Shown piece after piece: positions 44,162-54,310 of a DNA stretch of 64,000 nt. This stretch comes from Malachius bipustulatus. Lineage: Eukaryota; Arthropoda; Insecta; Coleoptera; Melyridae. Position 1 is the stretch's first letter. Every line of letters begins with the position of its first letter. The notes under the pieces are model-generated. The model ran no database searches. It saw nothing but the letters and a program-made list of their open reading frames with translations, and was not told the DNA's origin. Both the position numbers and the translations under genes were made by a program. The stretch is taken from NCBI GenBank assembly GCA_910589415.1, contig OU342633.1, forward strand, positions 39,872,210 through 39,936,209, in the 5' to 3' direction.

Positions 44162-45680
44162 CTATTTTGCAGCAGCTTTGGCCGCCTGACGTCTCTTAAC
44201 ATCCCAGTTGAACACTCTCGCCATATTTACTTCTGTTGTTGTAAATTGATCTCTGAAAAGATGGAAAAGTTACATTATTAGTCTAGCAACTTACTAATAT
44301 GAGTAGGTTCATAGTACATTAAGACTGAGATTAAAATATACACTTTTTTCGTGCCATTTTCAAAATAACACTCCACTTGCTTAGGTGGACATTCCAAAGT
44401 GCTGTCAAGTTTGTTGTCTGGTGTAAATTTTAAACCGACTACCGAGTAGAGAGATTCAGCAAAATTAATACTCCGTTTTAATAAAATTAGTAAAAAGAGA
44501 AATAAGTCGGGCACAAGATACACCAGGGAAAAATTATTCAGATCTTATAATTACTAATCATTACATACGATCAATGGGAATAAACCACTACTCCGGGAAT
44601 CACAGGACAATGAAGAAGCCAAAGATACAGAGGAAGAAAGTTCAATAAGAAATAAAGTTGTAAATTTGGAGTCAGATTTCCAAGAACATAATATTGAAGA
44701 TTCTATTAAAAAGCAGACCTTGACAGTGGAAAAAAAAGTTCAATTATAAAAAAATGGATCCCTCAATTTATAAATATTTATCGTATCCAAATCTTAAGAT
44801 AGAGCTTCAATCATGCGAATAAAATAAAGTGTTGTGTTCAATTCAAAATGCAATTCTCTGAGGGACATCTCTTCTTCTGCCAGAAAATTGGAGAAAGAAA
44901 AGCAATAGGTGTGAAAACTTGGGGAATCGCAATCAACTACATATACTCATGTAGTTTCCTTATTTATGAATTTACAAAAATCTTTCAACAATAAATTGTT
45001 CCTGCTGTTTGCATTGTGGCTTAATTTTAATCTCTGAGAAAAGAAAGACAGCCTTCCTTCATCTGGCCCCCTTGTAAAGGTGAACCAACTGTAAAAGCGA
45101 TGAATACAAAACTGAACAAACCTAAGAAAATCTAAATCATGATTAACGCAATCCAAATTCCTGCTGGCGGCAGATATATTTTGGGAGAGCAGATCCTTGG
45201 CGTCCTTGAGCGTGTACTCCAGCATGACATTTGCCCCGAGCCAGAGGAAGACGGTCTCGGTGGGCGGGACTTTGGCCTTCGAGAAGACCTGCTCGCTGAG
45301 CAGGAACTGCGTTTCCATTTCGTCTTTCTGCTCCTCCAGCCTCTCGATCATGGTCAGCGACCGCTTCAGCTCGGGCACCTGATTCAGGAGTCTCTTCTTC
45401 TTCGTCAACAGAGTGTACTCCATAAATTTATACTTAGCGTGCTGGTTGTCGAGCATTTTCAGGACCTTCTCTACTTCGCCGTTGTTCTCCACGCGAGACA
45501 TGTACGCGTCAACATCTTCCTACGGGAAATATTAGATTTGTCACTTGATTGGTTATGAAACCGGTAAATTTTCAATAATTTCGTTTGGTAGGTACTTACC
45601 ACAAATTCAGCTTCCGGTATACCTGCATATGATTTTTTGTCCCCTAGTTCCAGGTCTTTGGTTTTATTATCTTCGCCCAT
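44162..45680 (-). CDS. VBP1: Prefoldin subunit 3 (VHL-binding protein 1 homologue)
   Basis: This is an alpha-type subunit of the hexameric prefoldin co-chaperone, which hands nascent actin and tubulin to the cytosolic chaperonin. On the minus strand the exons are 45680..45600, 45519..45122 and 44252..44162, phase-consistent and GT..AG, giving 189 aa (vertebrate VBP1 is about 197). Recognisable blocks are GIPEAEFVEDVDAYM, then LDNQHAKYKFMEYTL, and the first coiled coil with LKRSLTMIERLEEQKDE. FLWLGANVMLEYTLKDA then forms the beta-hairpin part, and NLDCVNHDLDFLRDQ opens the second coiled coil. The end NMARVFNWDVKRRQ and an Ala/Lys tail are the family's usual finish. Intron 2 is 869 bp and carries unexplained coding-like pieces. 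A TIR element lies about 310 bp upstream of the ATG. Confidence 0.95.
44278..44749. other. Coding-like fragments inside prefoldin intron 2
   Basis: The minus strand at 44278..44523 has an 81-aa frame with SLYSVVGLKF and a donor-like GTGTAT; it faintly resembles part of a SPRY domain. The plus strand at about 44579..44749 has an acidic, Lys/Glu-rich open frame ending in TAA, with AATAAA at 44819. Neither is recognised. They may be captured gene fragments or chance. Confidence 0.2.
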
Positions 45681-45987
45681 ATTTAATTACAAAGTTGTGG
45701 ATCTACGAAATTAATGCTGCAAGCAGAAATCGAATTTATAAGTGAACTAATTAATTAATTAATTCAAATTAATAAACAGTTTTATTATTTATTTAAATTT
45801 ATTATAATCTCATGTGTTTGGTGAAAAGGTAAAAGTTTTGATTTTTTTCAAGAATATTGACAAATCAGTTGAAATTTGACAGTGACCAATGACAGGTAAA
45901 AAATGACAACTTACAAATTGACAGAAAAATGTTTATGCCAAAATTCAAAATAGTCAATGCATGACATTGACAGAACAAAGCTCCCAT

Positions 45988-46730
45988 TATGGTCGTTTTT
46001 TACTGATGCAGCGTCTTTAACCAGCTGCGTTGTGGTTTCAAACATTACATTTTTGTGTTAAAGTAATGACGTCACGAACTAAAACGCTTTAAGCAGTTTG
46101 ATTGTGGTTTGAACCAATCTTTGAGACCGGTTAGTAGCGTTTTGAGATAGAAGTAAGGGTAGTGACAGCTCACTGACAGCTCAGCGGGGAAAGCTCACCC
46201 AAAGATATGTTCAAAGTTATTTTTGTTTACGATGTTTACATTCAAACCGTGGCTACATAAAAAATATAAAAGGCTCATCCAGATCCTACACTAAGGTAGG
46301 CTGTTAATAACTGTTATGTATTAACTAAAATTATACTGCCGGCATGACCGTTTTATTCCCATATTTTCAATAATTTAAAAAATGCAGATGAAGACTTCCA
46401 CAGCAAATCATGCTAATGCAAAATGTTCTCTAATATGAAAGCTGTGGTAACGAACTACTTAATCGACGGTGTTATAAGTGTGGCTTTGAACTGGGAACAT
46501 TGTAGGACAAAATTGAAAAGGGGCAAATTTTAACGTCTTCAGTCTTTCAGTTAATTTTATAGTTTGGTTATGACCTATCTTTGAATTTAATTGTAAACTG
46601 ACAGATATGACATGACTGATGATGGTGGTTCAAAAACATTTATTTTCCTGCAAATCAAACTAGTGACGTCATCCTTTAATACGCTTCAAACCAGTGGTTG
46701 AACCAGCTGCATCAGCAAAAAACGACCTAT
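45988..46730. mobile_element. TIR element (~740 bp) upstream of prefoldin 3
   Basis: GGTCGTTTTTTACTGATGCA near 45990 matches the complement of the sequence near 46707..46728. Both subterminal regions also carry TGACGTCA-type sites (46067 and 46664). It has no ORF. It sits within about 310 bp of the prefoldin 3 start, so it may overlap that promoter. Confidence 0.75.
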
Positions 46731-48235
46731 AACTTGGAATATAAATATAAAACATCCGGAAATACTACACCGTACAAAAGACTGTGACCGCTAGAAGGGG
46801 ATTGAAAACGGCGGATAAAACATTTCCTGTACCAACCTAATTGGCGCACCGATAAAATTATTTAAAATAGGCAGGTACTTTATTTAAGTATACCGCGACG
46901 CAGTACTTACAATTTCGTTGGATCCGATACGATAGGGTCGTATACGTTATTTCATTGTGTATGCTCCCGACCGACGACGTTAAATCGGCTTGCTTTGAAC
47001 TGTTTACGGTTTAAACTTTTATTAAGCCTCAGCAGTACAATTATTATGTTAAATGCATCACATTCAATTCAGTACGAATTGAATGTGTGTGGAGACGCTT
47101 TGTGTGTAAAATTTGCACAACACAACCGTGCTTACGTGCTTATCCGCTGTTCATTAAGTTTGTACCTGAGCAAAATTGTCTTACGCATATTTGTAAATTT
47201 TTTTAATTAACAATCAACATAAACTATCTACAGGATTGAGTATTTTAGTTTATGCTATCAGTAGGTAAATCATTTATGTAAACAATGAATTTAAAGTGAT
47301 GGTGCCAAGCAGTATCGTTCCTTATTGAGACACTCCTATTTTAATACTCAGAACTCGTGCATTCTCTTTTACCAGACTTTAAAGTTGTTCGCTCTAATAA
47401 TTTATTATTCTATAATTATTAATTTTCTTAAAAACTCAAAAACTAAACTTCTTTATTTGCTCACTGTAAATTTCTGTAAAATAATAAAAAAAATTTATTT
47501 ACATATTTGTAATTTTGTTACAATACCCAAAACACAAGTAAAATGAGATTGACATTTCTTTTACAACTTTTCAAGTTCATTTTTTTGTTAATTCAAAAAC
47601 AGTGGCCACAAAGACACACAGCGCTTATTCAAATTGGATCTGTTGATCTAGCTTTAGCTAAATATATCGTGAGATTGACACGTAGACAGTTATTTCACCT
47701 CAGTCGACTAAACTTGTAACATTAATTAATCGTTAGTTGGGAAACCAATTACCAAAATCAATTGCAGGAATTTGTTGACAACGCAAACAGTATTTGAAGT
47801 GAGTGTTTGTGGCCGCACGGCAAAATATATACTACTACACCTCTCGTGAAATTCTACTCTCATAATATTGACATTTTGAATATTTTAAGCGATGAAACAG
47901 TTTTTTACATCCCAATTCTATTTAATCATTTTATAGGGTTGGTTTTAATCTAGTCGTAGCAAGAGCTCGGCTAGAACGCAATAAGAGAAATTAATTATGC
48001 ATCTAATTTGCATACACTCTTGCTCCATTTGGGCTCTTAGCCATTTAGAGCAAACTGAGGCAACGTGTCCAACTTCCGGACAGGAGAAGCATTCTCTATA
48101 TCTTGCGGAATCATTTTGTTCCCACGATAGTTTTTTCTGTGATGGCGAAACCTTTTTACCTTTTGTAGCTGAACTTCGCTTGTTATGTTTTCTCAGACAC
48201 TAAATTTTTAGTTTTCCAGTAAATCAGTTTTTTAT
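46731..48235. other. Intergenic, no gene seen
   Basis: No supportable ORF or RNA gene. It contains a perfect short hairpin (CACATTCAATTC, 5-base loop, complement) at 47059..47087. Confidence 0.4.
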
Positions 48236-48315
48236 GCCGTTTTTTGCCTTCCCTTTCATTTGCAAAGCAAATGAATACCTTTCTGTTGTTACTATAGGTA
48301 TGTTCTCCACCCCTA

Positions 48316-49325
48316 TACAGGTGTCCGTTTTTCGAGCTTTAAGCATGGGGATCTCGCTTATCAGTAGAGATACGAGGTCGGTTAAATTGGGGCCAAGTTG
48401 CGTATTTTTATGCCGAGTAATAATCTGAAAAAAAATTGAGGATATTTTTAGTCGTTGCTGAAATATCCTGAAAAAAATGAAAAATCGAGATTTCTTATTT
48501 TCATCATATCATTTTTGTTATTGGAGATTAATAAATAATTTTTTGTGGGCTTACATAAGTCGGCAAGAGCTACCCATCTGTAATTACAAAAATTTTCAAG
48601 GCTGACTAGATCCAAGAGTTCACAGTCAACTTTCGTTTTTCTTATGGCCGCCATATTGTTTTTTATGTCGTTCGATGTGAAAAAAATAATGGAACCAAAA
48701 ATTAATAAACTTCAAAAAAAATTTAAATTTTTATTCTTTTTTCAAAGAAAAACCAAAAAAAATCGTCGAAAAACGTCAACATTTGTAAAATACGCCGAAG
48801 TAGTGCTTGCCTTATGGTTTTTTAATTTATTTATGAAATTCGGTCTAAAAAGTTGTTTTTTTTGTAAAGAAAAAAGAAGAATAAAAATTTTTAAAATTTA
48901 TTTTTTGAAATTTAACAATTTTTAGTTTTTATGATTTTTTTTATACCGAACAACATAAAAAAACAATATGGTGGCCATAAAAAAAACGACAGTTGACTGT
49001 GAAAACTCTTGGATCTAGTCGGCTTTGAAAATTTTTGAAACGTCAGATGGATAGCTCTTAGCGGCTTACGTAAGCCTACAAAAAATTATTTATTAGTTTT
49101 CAAAAATAAGAAAGATATGGCAAAAATAAGAAAACTAGATTTTTCAGTTTTTCTAGGATATTTCAGCAACGACTGAAAATATCCTGAATTTTTTTTCAGA
49201 TTATTACTCGGCATAAAAATACGCAACCTTGCCCCAATTTAACCGTATCCCCCCCCCCCCCCCCCCCCCCGTATCTCTTAAGATAACTGAGATCCCCATG
49301 CTTAAGCTCGAAAAACGGACATATA
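48316..49325. mobile_element. Foldback element (~1.0 kb), related to the element at 26135
   Basis: Arms of about 350 bp (48316..48660 and 48960..49325) are reverse complements. Terminal GTCCGTTTTTCG and subterminal GGGGATCTCGCTTATC match the ends of 26135..27671. Both also share a CTTATGGsCGCCATATTG block at the inner arm ends. A run of 22 Cs interrupts the right arm. Confidence 0.85.
49249..49270. repeat. C22 homopolymer run
   Basis: Twenty-two consecutive cytosines. The opposite arm of the same foldback reads ACGAGGTCGG at the equivalent place, so the run is a local expansion. It could form a G-quadruplex or i-motif, or could be a sequencing or assembly artefact. Confidence 0.85.
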
Positions 49326-49449
49326 TAGGCGCCATAGTGAAACTGTAGGAGCCGCGGATGTATATGTATAATGACCAAAATTACAAATAAACGTTGCTTG
49401 GATATGTAATATGGAGCTGAATAGTTTGTGATGAATAAAAATAACAGAA

Positions 49450-49712
49450 GAGCGCATTTTCCGGTAACTCGACGGGTTAGAGTGCAGACTATACTAAGCA
49501 GTTGAGACTGCCACCGGTTCGAATCCCAGTCTCATCATTGATGTTTGTGTTCGTCTATTCAACTATTTATATAGTAGACTTGTTTCTGGATAGAATGAGC
49601 TAGTTCTCTAAGCCCAAAATTACTGCGTTGGAGCGGCTTTGTCTTAACTACACCACAGTAAAGGCGATCGATGTTCCCTCCTTTTTAAACAAAAGAAAAA
49701 AAAAAAAGAAAA
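49450..49712 (+). mobile_element. tRNA-derived SINE
   Basis: The B box GGTTCGAATCCCA (49515..49527) is perfect. A weak A-box-like TAACTCGACGGG lies about 47 bases upstream, the spacing of a pol III internal promoter. The tRNA-like head does not fold as a clean tRNA. A body of about 150 bp and an A-rich tail (49688..49712, AAAAAAAAAAAAGAAAAC) follow. This is the head-body-tail layout of an insect SINE. Confidence 0.7.
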
Positions 49713-52700
49713 CAACACATTTTTATAAGAATTAGAGCACTCAATTAACGAGGACGCCTCAGATAGTGTGTAGTAATTTTGAAACTGTATCGACATAATA
49801 TAATTTTTTTAGAACTGATTTTTTTGTAAAAACAGTTCTAAAATTTGATAACATCATACATAAAGTCAGTAAAGCGCTTTTAAAGCATAATTGACACGAA
49901 ACCTTGACTGAAATACTGAATGTGCGGCGATTTTAAAGAGTCCAAGAGGCAAACATTTCAGAGCTTTAAATAATTTATAAAGCCCTTAATGGCCGTTTAT
50001 CGGCAATAAAGGAAGCAATAGGTTTCAGCGATTTCTACCGGAAAAATATAAATTCGTTATCTTTGGAAATATCATGGAAATCCTACACGAGAATTACGTA
50101 CAGGAAGACGAAATTCATGGATCAAGCTGGGATATATTTTCTGTTGATTCATCAATATTTACTCCAAAGTGCACATAAAAATGGGAATTTACCCTTACAG
50201 TAATTGTTTGTTATTGGAGATATCGTGACTATGATTAAATGAATCTATTTAGGTAATTAGATTTTCTACAAAACACGTTAATTGAGTTATTATCAAATAA
50301 TTAAACTGATAGATTAAATGGAAAATCGAAGAGAAATTCTGAGAATAATAAAGTTCTCTTCTCGGAAAGACACAAAACCTCTTATGATTTGGCGACGACA
50401 GAGATACACTGACATTTCGTTATAATTTCAGCTAATCTTTTTGCCATATCAACGAAGAACACACCAGGAGAGGAGTGGTAACCTAGGTCTCTATCACGGA
50501 GTGCTATTATAGAACTTTTTGTCCTCTCTGTCTAATAAATAAGCTGGAAAATACCTACTGTACAATCTGGAAAAGTACTGGAACAACGCCGATTTAAAAA
50601 ATTCTTCATTGCCTGGAGTCCTTAGATCTTCAGGAACATTCATCAGCTCTAATCTCTGCATTAGCTCGAAAAATGAGAAAATTAGGGTAATTTACCACCA
50701 CCAAAAGGACCACAAATAGTGACAGTGACAGTGAAAAAGTTATGAAATTCTAAATTTCACCTCAGAAATTGTCTCTCAGGGATATTCGGGGTAGATGATC
50801 ACGAATCCGAGGCCCAAAAGAAAGTGAGGGTAGTTCTAACCCCTTAAAACAACCGCAAGAAGTCGCAGATACAAAATTTGTACTTCACCTCGGGAATCAT
50901 TCTCGGGTGTTATCGGAGTCGCTGATCACGATGGTCGATAATTTTTTTAATTTAAATTCTAAGTTTAATTTTTTTCAATTTAATTTGATATTGGATCTCG
51001 GATTCTTGATCAGGGACCCTGAAAACTCACGCCCACGAGAGACGATTTCTGAGACGAAATTATTAATTTTTTGTATCACTGCTGCCACTTTTTGTGGTGG
51101 TTTTGAGGGGTTGGAACTTGCTTTTGGACCTCGGATTCGTAATGCAGCGACTCCGAAAACCCTCAACAGACGATTTCCGAGGTAAAATTACTCTTATAGT
51201 CAACGGAAACTTCGTGGCTTAAATGACGCAAGTATTGCCATTATTATGTCATCTGAGATTTTTTAGAGATATCAATAATTTGTCACTCTGCTTTCGTTGC
51301 AAAGAGATTGGTTGCTATTTTAATAAACGATCAAAGATGACTCTTTCCCATAAGCGGCTTATTCATGACGTGAGCTCATCATGGCCTAAACACAGCCAGG
51401 AATCCGCCAGTAGCAATCCGAGGACGTTATTTTCTTCTCGATGGACCAATGACCAATGAACTTACATGCTCGGTAGTATCTGGGAATCATGTCAGCCCAT
51501 GTAACGTTGCTAATTAGCAGCATCACTTGGACTTGGTATGAAAACAAGTGAAAAAATTAATAAATGGTACATGCGCACTGATCGCCATAATCAATCATCT
51601 AACACAATGCAGGTAAAAATATGTGTCAGACTTCTACAGAGAGGGATCGTCAATACTTGCAAGGAAGATAGGTAATTCCAGTTTCCATCGGAGATGAGTA
51701 GAACGAGCGGCAGCGGCATTGGGGCGAAGTGTCGGTGAAGCACACGAGACTACGTCTAGGAAAGCGGCAGTGCGAATGACAAATGATATTTTTCGTTCAC
51801 CGCAATAAATCTAGTGACGTAGGTCGTTGTTTGCAGATACATCTGGATGCTGGATGAGGTGGGTGGAGGATGCAGGAGCAGCACTTCGAGCGGATTTCGT
51901 GTCTGCATCTGCACCACCCGCTGCAGACACCGGTCTAGCTTTAGCAAATGATAATTGATGTGTGGGTGTAGAACAAAACCGAAACACCTGAGGCGAATAT
52001 TTTGCCGACCGCTCTAGAACAGTGTGGCTTTTTCAGGCTTAGACAATAGAGATATAGACGCAATTTATCTGAAACAGGAGCAACTCAAAACTCGCTCGGG
52101 ATGTTTATAGGTAACGCCTACCTGTTGAGGTTTATGTTCACGGTCTATACCTTGATGTTAGCCATTTTATACCTAATCGCTAAACTTTACGCCTTATACT
52201 CTGCATAAAGGAAAAATTAAAGCTATAAATCTTACAAGAAGATTACCACAGCACCTCTATATAAAACCTCTAACAATCAAGGCTGGGAAAACTGTGTTGT
52301 CGGTTTGTCTGTTTCGTCTTTAAGAGACTTTATTGATAATGACGATGATGAATCAAAAGTAGAGCGTTCATTATAGAATTGTCCATCTCATTTCATTCTT
52401 GCGGCTGACAAGCATAATAAACAGCACTGCAGAAAATTCTTGCAGAGTTATTTATATCTGAGACATGATGGGGTTCGTTGACATGGTCTCTGTCCCCTGA
52501 ACACGCTTATCCGGCATACTGAGCCGGAAGCGGGTAAACCACCTGCACTGGAGTCCTGGGATGAGGCTTTCGATCCATAAGATTAAAGGATTCCGGAATT
52601 TTGGTTAGAGACCCGGACAAGCTGAATATCGTCTCTCTTCATACGGCTCCTGGCTAGGGAACCGAGGATGTGGAACGAGTAATCTTCTTAACCACACTGA

Positions 52701-54310
52701 ATATAGCGGCTTTGACGTGAAAGATATATTATCGCGTGGTCGCAAAATTTTATTTAAGCGAATCAGCTTCTGGTAGACTATAGAAACGACAACTCAGGCA
52801 TAACCAAAATCAAACGCTGAATGAGGCAGGTTTGCGTTTGCACGTCAATTTTATATAATTTATATTCTGAAGGAATCTTCCCGGAGACGTTGGATGCATG
52901 AAATACAAGACAGAGAGTGCCCTAAATGGTGAAAGAATCAATATTTGACGATAAGATTTCAAGACGGAAAATTTATTTATTTATTATTTATTTATTTTTT
53001 ATTTGTTAACAGCAAATTAATCTCTAATCTTTAATAATAATTAATCTCGCTGTGAATAGAGTATACGTAAAAAATACCTACCCTCTTTCAACTTTTAGGC
53101 TGCTCTCTTACCACTTGGGGAGTTGTTCTGTTGAATTAATGCCAGAGTAAATTAAGATGTGTATAGTATGTAGTTCACATTCCTAAGGCTACATCGTAAG
53201 CAATTACCAAAAATAAGGTGTTACGTTTTACGTTTCAGATTTATAATTACGTTACTTTACTACGTTCTGACCTTCGTCAGCCCTTCTGAGCGTTCACTTA
53301 AACCGCTCGCTACGTTAAGAAAGTGACTTTTTTGTCAAGTGATTGTGTTGGTGTGCAGACGTCTATTTCGTATATCATGGACGGAAAACAGAAAAAGGCA
53401 GACAAGGCGAGAGCGGAATACTGAATTACTTCAGAAAAATGAAAAGGTGCTCCTTTGATGTTTATCGTTATAACGAAGTTACCGCGGAACTTCATTTCAA
53501 TTTAATTTATTAATCTTTTTATGCGGATTCTCGCGGATTTTTCTCCTGGATTAAAAGAATTTCATAAATTGTCAATCCTTGGATGCGTTCATTTCACGAG
53601 TTTCTTATAAAGTCTTCAAAGATTTAAAAATATCTTTAAACGACCAGCCTGGTTTTGTTAAGAGCGATAAAAGTCGAGAAGTAGACAGATAGGTACTCGG
53701 AGACGCAGACATGAAGTATCTATTACCAATTATTGCCTGAAGCTGGAGTGCGTTTTTTTGGGGATGTGGATGCCAGTTTGCGCATAATCGAAACGTCAGA
53801 ATTAAATGACAGTTATTGCTTAATCGATACGATGTTGAACATTAGTTACAACCCGAGGGTTGTAAAAATCGATGGTGATTAGTTAGTTACTAGCTTTAGG
53901 ACTTTTGAAGTTACATTATTTTTAAGGCACGATAACACCCCCAAGAATAAAAATTATCAAGACCACCAGTACCACCAGTCCACCACCAGAGAGAGGATGC
54001 GTTCTAAAATTGATAATAAAAAGAAAAATTTTGAAAATAATTATCTTCGATTTAAAGAAAAAACAGTTGACCTTATACGGAGATGTTTAAACTATGACTA
54101 GATGACGAAACTTCTTACCCTGCTGCACTTATTACAAAAGTGATAGCGGCCATTTCTTAAGAGGGCAAATGCCCTCTATGTGGTCAAACAACGACAGGAA
54201 AAGTTCACATATTAACAGATTTTTTTCTTAAGAATTATTTATTTTAAGATAAAGAAAATTATTAACATAAACATTAATAAAATAAAACCAACAACCCTAA
54301 CAAGGAAGTT
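49713..54310. other. Intergenic, no gene seen
   Basis: No supportable ORF. It contains the mirrored repeats at 50755..51190, an ATTT-type microsatellite at about 52974..53003, and a GC-richer stretch at 52480..52700 that I cannot identify. Confidence 0.4.
50755..51190. repeat. Mirrored multi-unit repeat
   Basis: TTTCACCTCAGAAATTGTCT near 50755 and TTCACCTCGGGAATCATTCT near 50883 are two related units. Their complements recur at about 51030..51060 and 51168..51185, with GATCACGA/TTGATCAG and GGAYCTCGGATTC blocks between. Two imperfect direct units therefore face two inverted ones. Confidence 0.65.

Larger units (their letters stand above)
48240..49349. mobile_element. Repeat family E with a foldback insertion
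   Basis: The flanks (48256..48315 with TTTGCAAAGCAAATGAATAC and CCACCCCTA; 49326..49349 with GTGAAACTGTAGG) are contiguous in an inverted copy at about 62830..62925. Here they are split at TA by a foldback of about 1 kb. Confidence 0.8.

Noticed and set aside
45139..45558. 139-aa plus-strand ORF opposite prefoldin 3
   Set aside because: Shadow frame of the well-supported prefoldin exon 2 on the minus strand.
48644..48925. 93-aa Lys/Phe-rich ORF
   Set aside because: Low-complexity AT-rich sequence in the loop of a foldback element, with no family resemblance.
49466..49540. A functional tRNA gene
   Set aside because: The B box is perfect, but the head does not form acceptor, D and anticodon stems of a tRNA, and a body plus A-tail follows. 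A SINE explains it better.
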